Shown piece by piece: positions 1-4,354 of a stretch of DNA of 7,224 nt. A program made the position numbers and the translations under genes. The DNA lies in the NCBI GenBank assembly GCA_017430155.1, contig JAFRNO010000641.1, positions 1 to 7,224 on the forward strand, in the 5' to 3' direction. Source of the stretch: Kiritimatiellia bacterium (GTDB lineage: Bacteria; Verrucomicrobiota; Kiritimatiellia; RFP12; UBA1067). Under the pieces are notes generated by a model. That model worked only from the letters and a program-made list of their open reading frames with translations, was not told the DNA's origin and made no database searches. Within the stretch, counting starts at the first letter, position 1, and each line of letters starts with the position of its first letter.

Positions 1-768
1 ACCTTCGACGTTCCTGCGCATGACGTCGGCCTCGGGCAGGTTTTGCGTGTGATTCCGACTGATGATTCCGATATGGGATCGCTCGCTGTTTCCGTCAACG
101 GCACGGCGGCGGGTTCGCTGGGAATCCGTCCTGGCAGGGCGAGTTCGCTCTACATTGACGCTTCGCGCTTCGTGGCCGGCGCGAACACGTTGCAGCTGAC
201 GCGCTCCGCCTCGTCCGGCACGCTCCGATTCGACGCGATCGCCCTGGGCGGCGGTATCCAGATCGGCCTTAGAAACTCTGCCACCGGCGAATTCGTGCAG
301 GAACAAACCCAATGGGTCAACTACTATCCCACGGACGGCAACTGGAAGCACGTGAACCGGGCCATCATGGCGCCGACCGGGGCGAATTCCACGAATCGCG
401 TGCATTTCTTCATGCCGGACGAGCTGACGCCGCGTCATCCCATCCGTTTTACCGCGTGTGTCCTGCCGTCGAGGGGCGATTATTCGTCGACGCGGGATTA
501 TCCTGAATTCCAAGACCTCGCGATTTACGTGAACGACTCGCCCACGCCGTCGATGGCGGGGCCGGTCTCGCGGCTCAAGGGATGGACCAACCTCGTCGTG
601 GAGGTGTCCGCCGAGGACGTCCTTCCGGGGGACAATGTGTTTGCAATCGTCAACGAGAGCCAGAAGTGGTGGGACGACGACTTTCACGATTACGCCTGGA
701 CGTCGATCGACTGCTTCCGCGTGGAGGTCCTGCGCGAGTCAAAAGGCATGGCGCTGATTCTTCGGTGA
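1..768 (+). CDS. C-terminal part of an exported beta-sandwich protein (5' end outside window)
   Basis: The frame is open from the first base and stops at TGA 766-768, giving 255 visible residues. The true start lies upstream. The TTG at 43 has no support as a start. The visible part looks like two consecutive beta-sandwich modules. The first (about residues 1-78) contains SVNG, then YIDASRFVAGANTLQLTR and FDAIALGG, a pattern resembling the jelly-roll, carbohydrate-binding-like domains of polysaccharide lyases and glycosidases. The second (about 80-245) contains VHFFMPDE, AEDVLPGDNVFAIVNE and a final FRVEVL strand. No catalytic motif is visible, so enzyme activity cannot be claimed; the catalytic part, if any, is upstream. 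The protein ends in SKGMALILR, and the 820-residue protein encoded downstream ends almost identically. An extracellular or surface location is inferred from the fold type and the shared tail, because the signal peptide is not in the window. Module identity is a moderate guess. Confidence 0.85.
   Translation, partial: TFDVPAHDVGLGQVLRVIPTDDSDMGSLAVSVNGTAAGSLGIRPGRASSLYIDASRFVAGANTLQLTRSASSGTLRFDAIALGGGIQIGLRNSATGEFVQEQTQWVNYYPTDGNWKHVNRAIMAPTGANSTNRVHFFMPDELTPRHPIRFTACVLPSRGDYSSTRDYPEFQDLAIYVNDSPTPSMAGPVSRLKGWTNLVVEVSAEDVLPGDNVFAIVNESQKWWDDDFHDYAWTSIDCFRVEVLRESKGMALILR
749..766 (+). repeat. 18-nt 3'-end repeat, copy 1
   Basis: TGGCGCTGATTCTTCGGT covers the last codons (Met/Val-Ala-Leu-Ile-Leu-Arg) and the first base of the stop codon. 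It is identical at 4303-4320, at the end of the 820-residue gene. Sequence on both sides of the two copies differs except for the GGC glycine codon just upstream. Confidence 0.9.
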
Positions 769-801
769 GCAGGAGATAAGGTGAGAGATTCTGTCGTAAT
801 T

Positions 802-805
802 GAGG
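802..805 (+). promoter_or_regulatory. ribosome binding site for the TPR lipoprotein gene
   Basis: GAGG sits 6 nt before ATG 812, inside the G-rich run TGAGGGGGGA. It supports 812 as the translation start of the lipoprotein signal peptide. The TTG at 959, downstream of the in-frame stop, has no comparable site. Confidence 0.55.
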
Positions 806-811
806 GGGGAC

Positions 812-1561
812 ATGGTGTGGAATGTCATGGTTGACTTGCGAGGTCGATTGTTGTTTGCTGCAGCCGTCGGAATATTTGTAGGCTGTAGTTGTTCTGATCC
901 AAAACTGGAACGGGGGTACAGATGGTACTAACGTGGTGCGACCGTACACGCAGTTACGTTGTTTGATGAATACATACGTGAAGCGGATAATTCGCCTAGA
1001 GAAAAGAGAATGCTTGCGGTGGCTTACTTTTATCGGGGATTATGCAATAGCGATCTGAATAAGAATGAGATGGCACGTCGAGATTATAAAAGTGCACTTG
1101 ACCTTCATCCCCGATATCTTTATGCGGCTTTTAATCTTGGAGTTGAATATATGAAAATAGGAGATTTCAAGAATGCAGAGGGCATGATGGCGTATGCATG
1201 GGACATTATAAAGGATGCCGATATGCGAATGTCAGATGACGAGACGATGATATCCAAATCACATCTTAAACAAGATAAGGCTTTCTTGTTTCTCTATTAC
1301 GGGATGCTTCTTCTTCGCGCAAATGACGATGAAACTTTTATGAGCATTCGCTCGGCCATGGACGTTGATGTCATAAAAGCCGGAAATAAAGACGTTCTTG
1401 AGTTGTACGCTAAGGGGTCCGAATGGTTTAATAAAAACAAGCAGAAGCTTGTCTTTGAAGATTGGTATGATAGAACATTTCGGCAGGGATTGCGAAAGTA
1501 TTCTAGGCATCGAGAAAACCTGTTCTTGCGAAAAGATAGTCCTCGTTATGAACATGACTGA
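812..1561 (+). pseudogene. TPR-repeat lipoprotein, interrupted by in-frame TAA at codon 40
   Basis: From ATG 812 the frame encodes a lipoprotein signal peptide: an Arg-containing start, hydrophobic LLFAAAVGIFVG, then a lipobox ending in Cys25 (TGT 884-886). It continues DPKLERGYRWY and meets TAA at 929-931. The same frame resumes without a shift as RGATVHAVTLFDEYI and stays open to TGA 1559-1561. Read across the stop, WY-stop-RGATVHAVTLFDEYI aligns with the standard TPR helix A/B pattern (YYxxGxxxxAxxxYxxAL), so the stop falls in a normal TPR. Two more TPRs follow (AYFYRGLCNSD to SALDLHP, and AAFNLGVEYMKIGDF to AYAWDI). A single C-to-T change (CAA Gln to TAA) would explain it. An intact product would be a 249-residue lipoprotein, probably a periplasmic or outer-membrane-associated scaffold; its partner is unknown. 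The downstream piece alone (959-1561, TTG start) would lack both signal peptide and RBS, so I treat this as one broken gene. The region is clearly AT-richer than its neighbours. Alternatives are a sequencing error or a truncated secreted peptide. Confidence 0.72.
929..931 (+). other. premature in-frame stop codon (TAA)
   Basis: This TAA separates the lipoprotein signal peptide from the TPR body with no change of frame. Two other genes here end with TAA at natural C-termini (4320-4322, 6152-6154), so general reassignment of TAA is not a plausible explanation. Confidence 0.8.
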
Positions 1562-1596
1562 GCGTATGTACGCGAGGCGGTCTCCGCAAGAAGAAA

Positions 1597-1640
1597 ACTT
1601 GCCGACTTGAAAACTTGTCAACTTGCAAACTTGATAACTG
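1597..1640 (+). repeat. octamer array, left arm (ACTTGNNA x 5 plus a partial unit)
   Basis: ACTTG occurs at 1597, 1605, 1613, 1621 and 1629, exactly 8 bp apart, and a degenerate sixth unit (ACTG) begins at 1637. The core is constant and the three following bases vary, ending mostly in A. The array pairs in register with the inverted array at 1683-1726: 32 of 44 positions are complementary. Function is unknown. The variable spacers argue against simple polymerase slippage, and 8-bp spacing would rotate any bound protein around the helix. Confidence 0.85.
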
Positions 1641-1682
1641 CGAAAGAAGGAATAAAGGTCGATTGGAAGGTAGAACGTTGCG

Positions 1683-1726
1683 CAGTTGGAAAGTTGAACA
1701 GTTTACAAGTTGCCAAGTTTGCAAGT
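1683..1726 (-). repeat. octamer array, right arm (inverted)
   Basis: AGT cores fall at 1684, 1692, 1700, 1708, 1716 and 1724, again exactly 8 bp apart. On the minus strand this reads ACTTGCAA, ACTTGGCA, ACTTGTAA, then more degenerate units. The symmetry axis with the left arm is at 1661.5, leaving a 42-nt loop (1641-1682). As RNA or as an extruded cruciform the two arms could form a long imperfect hairpin. The array ends 21 nt upstream of the -35 element of the next gene. Confidence 0.85.
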
Positions 1727-1747
1727 GGTCTTACCGGGACCTGGTGC

Positions 1748-1776
1748 TTGAACCGGGCGGCGGGATGTGGTATCAT
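1748..1776 (+). promoter_or_regulatory. sigma-70-type promoter of the 820-residue surface protein gene
   Basis: The -35 TTGAAC (1748-1753) and -10 TATCAT (1771-1776) are separated by 17 nt. A TG at 1768-1769, one base before the -10, makes it an extended -10 promoter. The -10 matches the consensus at 5 of 6 positions and the -35 at 4 of 6. Transcription would start near 1783, giving a leader of about 77 nt. The promoter lies just downstream of the inverted octamer array, which could affect its activity. Confidence 0.6.
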
Positions 1777-1795
1777 ATCGGCGATTTTTGGAAGA

Positions 1796-1826
1796 GGCCC
1801 TCTGCCCTTGAACGGGAGACGAGGCC
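1796..1826 (+). other. possible hairpin in the 5' leader
   Basis: CCC 1805-1807 can pair with GGG 1814-1816 across a 6-nt loop. TCT 1801-1803 pairs with AGA 1817-1819 past a bulged G, and GGCC 1796-1799 can pair with GGCC 1823-1826. The stem is short and broken, and no known riboswitch class is recognised, so this is only a weak structural suggestion. Confidence 0.25.
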
Positions 1827-1844
1827 CACAAGCCACAAACCAAC

Positions 1845-1850
1845 AAGGAG
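1845..1850 (+). promoter_or_regulatory. ribosome binding site of the 820-residue gene
   Basis: AAGGAG lies 9 nt before ATG 1860 and fixes that start, which is followed at once by a signal peptide. The same AAGGAG is used before the LamG gene at 6226. Confidence 0.8.
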
Positions 1851-1859
1851 AACGACAAA

Positions 1860-4322
1860 ATGACAAAATTGACAGAACGGGCCCGATTTGGGTATGAGTT
1901 AATCGCTCTCCTTGCGGTTGCGTTCTGCGTGTTGGTTGGCGCGTCGACGGCGTTCGGCGCGCCGACGTTCGGCGTGGTCGACGGCAAGTACGTGGTCGAC
2001 GTGCCGGCGAACGAGGACTACACGCTCACAGCGGACGACGTGGCGACGATGATGAACGAGGACAACGTCGCCTATCCGCTCGCGAAAAAGGGCGGCGGCA
2101 CGCTCATCGTCGGCGCCGTGATGGCGGAGTATCCGAACGACATCTACATCCTCGACGGTCAGTACAAGGCCACGGCGGTGAACTCGTTCGGCACGACAAC
2201 CGGCATCACCTACGTGGACGGCGGTACGCTCTGGAGTACGCGTGACGCACCGAACACCTGGACGGCCTCTGGTGGTTCGCCGGCTTTTGGTGCCGAGATC
2301 TTTCATCTGAAGGGAACGGGCTACAACAACCTTGGCGCCATCCGCCAGACGAACGGCTATTGCCAGAACTTTGCGGCGGCCGGCAAGATCATCCTCGACG
2401 GCGACATCCGCGTGACCGGTACCACCCAGCTGGAGTTCCGCTACGGCAGTATCTACTGCAACAGCAATACCATCTTCGTCGCGATGGATAATGAAAATGC
2501 GTTGTTCCGGTTCGTTGCGCTAAGCGTCAACACGCCCGGTAGCATCAAGGTCGAATCGGGCAAGTTTGGGTTCGAGAGCTCTACGGGTGAAGCGTCCTCA
2601 ACATATTCCGTAACGCTTGAGCCGGGAGCCCAACTTTACCTGAACAATGCCCTGCATGTGCAGAGGCGCACGCTTTGGCTGAAGGACGGTACACGCATGA
2701 GCATAGGAAACGGATATTTCGGGCTGGGATCGATCACGGTCACGAACCAATGGGCGGGGCCCATGACGATTGACGGCATCACGCCCGTTCAGTTTACCAG
2801 CATGCCGAGGGGGCTTAACTTATCGGCGCCCATTTCCGGCGCAGGTGGCTTCGCCGCCTACGGCGGAGGCTACCTGCAGTTCGCCAATCCGGACAACACG
2901 TTCGCGGGCGGCGTGAGCGTGACGGGGAAGGTTGGCGCGGTCGCCGGCGCCGTGACGGGCGGCGTCTCGGTGGTGAAGACCACGTCGGCCGGCAGCACGT
3001 ACATGACGCCGTTCGCCGCCATTCCCACGAACGGTGCGCCGATCCGCCTCAACAACGCACAGCTGGGCGTGTTCAACGCCCGCATCGCCGAGTTCCCGGA
3101 CGTAATCGCGGACGGGCGTTGCGCCGTGACGGGTACGCCGCTGCTCGTGAAGGGCAGGCTCAAGTCGCTCACGAAGACGGGGGCGGACGAACTGACGATC
3201 TACGGTCCGTTCCACGTCGCGGGCGCGACCGACGTGCAGGGCGGCACGCTCCGCTTCGGGACGCGCGTCCCTGACGTGCCGACAGGCCTCAACTGGTACT
3301 ACAGCTGGGGCAAGACGTCCGGAAACGCCAACACGACGATTCCGGCCACCGTTCCGTTCCAGTGCGTGGAGCCGAAGGGCGCGGCCTATGCCTACCAGGG
3401 GTGGCCGTCCACGACCGGCGCAGACAACGCCCCGACGCATCTCCAGGCGCACTACTACACGGGCTACATCCGCATCCCCGGCGAAGAGGGCGAGGAGGTG
3501 ACCTGCAACTTCGTGTCCAGTTTCGCGCGCTACACCTATCTCGTTATCGACGGCAAGCGCGTCGTGCAGGTGGACGACAACAAAGACTCGATGTCGAATA
3601 CGATCATCGGCTATGCTCGTTTCTACGTGGGGCCGCCCGTGACGCTCACGGCGGGGTGGAAGACGTTCTTCCTTCGACTGGGTAACACGTGGAATGCGTC
3701 TGTCGGTCCGTCGGCCAACACGGACCTTGGCTGGGTGTCGAACTTCGGCATCGGCGTGGACTGGCAGGGCCGCTGCGTGACGAACAGCGCGAACTACGTG
3801 AAGTTCCTCGATCCGGGCGACGGATCGTTCCTGCGTCCGACGCTGGCCGGGAAGGCCGACGTCGATCCGGCGGGTTATCCCCGGCCTTCGTTCGGCGGCG
3901 CGGTCGCGTTCGGTCCGGGCACGGTGTTCGACGTGGGCGACGTGGCGCCGTACACGCCCGTGACGGTGCCGTCGCTGACGGGCGTGCCCACGATCACGAA
4001 CGGCAGCGTGTCCGTGGCGTCCTCCACCTGGACGCTCCGCGCGGCGGACGTGGCGGGCGGCGTGCCGCTCACGATCGCGTCCAACGCGGAGCTGACGTTC
4101 CCGGCGGGGACGGTGACTGTCGACATTCCGGACGCCGACCTGCTGAAGGCGCAGGGCGTGAAGACCGGGCGCGCGATCCTGAAGGTCGCGGAAGGGGCCT
4201 CGTTCCCCGCCAACGCGTTCGTTGTGTCGGCGACGGTGAAGGACGCGCACTGGCGCGTCGACCCCGACGGCGACACGCTGCGCCTCAACAGCACCGAGGG
4301 CGTGGCGCTGATTCTTCGGTAA
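1860..4322 (+). CDS. exported beta-strand-repeat protein with PA14-like domain
   Basis: This is an 820-residue protein starting at ATG 1860 behind a strong RBS. Residues 1-34 are a Sec signal peptide: a charged start (MTKLTERAR), the hydrophobic LIALLAVAFCVLVG, and likely cleavage near AFGA/P at 33-34. Most of the body is Gly/Thr/Asn-rich beta-structure. Two segments resemble autotransporter-associated beta-strand repeats: 326-357 (SGAGGF, GGGYLQFANPDNTFAGG, VTG) and 434-466 (LTKTGADELTIYG, QGGTLRF). Residues about 510-655 resemble a PA14 domain: HYYTGYIRIPGEEGE, then LVIDGKRVVQVDD, then VTLTAGWKTFFLRLGN. PA14 modules often bind carbohydrate, so a glycan-binding or adhesive surface role is a reasonable inference. 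No catalytic motif and no C-terminal autotransporter barrel are seen. The C-terminus STEGVALILR matches the tail of the upstream exported protein at protein and DNA level and may be a final strand or sorting signal. It appears to be transcribed from its own promoter at 1748-1776. Sure of the gene and its export; the function is unknown. Confidence 0.93.
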   Translation: MTKLTERARFGYELIALLAVAFCVLVGASTAFGAPTFGVVDGKYVVDVPANEDYTLTADDVATMMNEDNVAYPLAKKGGGTLIVGAVMAEYPNDIYILDGQYKATAVNSFGTTTGITYVDGGTLWSTRDAPNTWTASGGSPAFGAEIFHLKGTGYNNLGAIRQTNGYCQNFAAAGKIILDGDIRVTGTTQLEFRYGSIYCNSNTIFVAMDNENALFRFVALSVNTPGSIKVESGKFGFESSTGEASSTYSVTLEPGAQLYLNNALHVQRRTLWLKDGTRMSIGNGYFGLGSITVTNQWAGPMTIDGITPVQFTSMPRGLNLSAPISGAGGFAAYGGGYLQFANPDNTFAGGVSVTGKVGAVAGAVTGGVSVVKTTSAGSTYMTPFAAIPTNGAPIRLNNAQLGVFNARIAEFPDVIADGRCAVTGTPLLVKGRLKSLTKTGADELTIYGPFHVAGATDVQGGTLRFGTRVPDVPTGLNWYYSWGKTSGNANTTIPATVPFQCVEPKGAAYAYQGWPSTTGADNAPTHLQAHYYTGYIRIPGEEGEEVTCNFVSSFARYTYLVIDGKRVVQVDDNKDSMSNTIIGYARFYVGPPVTLTAGWKTFFLRLGNTWNASVGPSANTDLGWVSNFGIGVDWQGRCVTNSANYVKFLDPGDGSFLRPTLAGKADVDPAGYPRPSFGGAVAFGPGTVFDVGDVAPYTPVTVPSLTGVPTITNGSVSVASSTWTLRAADVAGGVPLTIASNAELTFPAGTVTVDIPDADLLKAQGVKTGRAILKVAEGASFPANAFVVSATVKDAHWRVDPDGDTLRLNSTEGVALILR
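4303..4320 (+). repeat. 18-nt 3'-end repeat, copy 2
   Basis: Identical to 749-766 and in the same position relative to the stop codon (TAA here, TGA in copy 1). Its last bases overlap the proposed -35 of the following gene, so it is adjacent to a promoter in this copy. Confidence 0.9.
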
Positions 4323-4347
4323 CAAACCGCAAATTTTATGGTATACT
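4319..4347 (+). promoter_or_regulatory. promoter of the ATPase/nuclease gene, predicted leaderless
   Basis: The -10 TATACT (4342-4347, 5 of 6 matches to consensus) is preceded by TGG, giving an extended -10. The -35 GTAACA (4319-4324, 4 of 6) lies 17 nt upstream and overlaps the stop codon of the preceding gene. Only 7 nt separate the -10 from ATG 4355, so transcription should start at or next to the start codon. No Shine-Dalgarno sequence could fit in such an mRNA. The TGGTAT core also occurs in the promoter at 1748-1776. Confidence 0.6.
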
Positions 4348-4353
4348 TTGCGG
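4327..4353. repeat. inverted repeat around the -10 element (candidate operator)
   Basis: CCGCAAA (4327-4333) and TTTGCGG (4347-4353) are perfect 7-bp inverted arms around a 13-nt AT-rich centre that holds most of the -10. Placement between the -35 and the start codon suits a repressor or autoregulatory site. It could instead be a weak hairpin at the end of the upstream transcript, but no U-run follows, so an intrinsic terminator is unlikely. Confidence 0.5.
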
Positions 4354-4354
4354 C

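Larger units (their letters stand above)
1562..1859. other. non-coding intergenic region with octamer arrays, promoter and leader
   Basis: This stretch separates the TPR pseudogene from the 820-residue gene. It holds two oppositely oriented octamer arrays (1597-1640, 1683-1726) around a 42-nt purine-rich centre, then a promoter (1748-1776), a possible leader hairpin (1796-1826) and an RBS (1845-1850). Short open frames across the arrays translate into low-complexity Lys/Leu/Cys/Asn peptides generated by the 8-bp period and are not considered genes. No intrinsic terminator with a U-run was seen. Confidence 0.75.

Noticed and set aside
769..811. Promoter for the TPR lipoprotein gene
   Set aside because: No -35/-10 pair with acceptable spacing was found in the 43-nt spacer.
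929..931. Reassigned or recoded TAA codon
   Set aside because: TAA ends two other genes at natural termini, and no known recoding system uses TAA in this way; a point mutation or sequence error is simpler.
1597..1726. CRISPR array or tandem-repeat phase-variation tract
   Set aside because: The units are 8 bp with 3-bp variable positions, with no spacers of CRISPR length, and lie outside any supported reading frame.
1607..1897. Small open frames over the octamer arrays
   Set aside because: Their peptides simply reflect the 8-bp repeat read in three frames; the downstream part overlaps the promoter and the start of the real gene.
2820..4325. Long minus-strand open frame (501 codons) opposite the 820-residue gene
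   Set aside because: It is Arg/His/Val-rich with no recognisable motif, and is the expected antisense shadow of a GC-rich gene with G/C third positions; no RBS or signal supports it.
4327..4353. Intrinsic terminator after the 820-residue gene
   Set aside because: The stem has a 13-nt loop and is not followed by a U-run; its position within a promoter fits an operator better.
3689..4354. Upstream in-frame extension of the ATPase/nuclease gene
   Set aside because: The extension overlaps the coding region of the 820-residue gene in another frame, has shadow-like composition, and the family's N-terminus starts right after ATG 4355.
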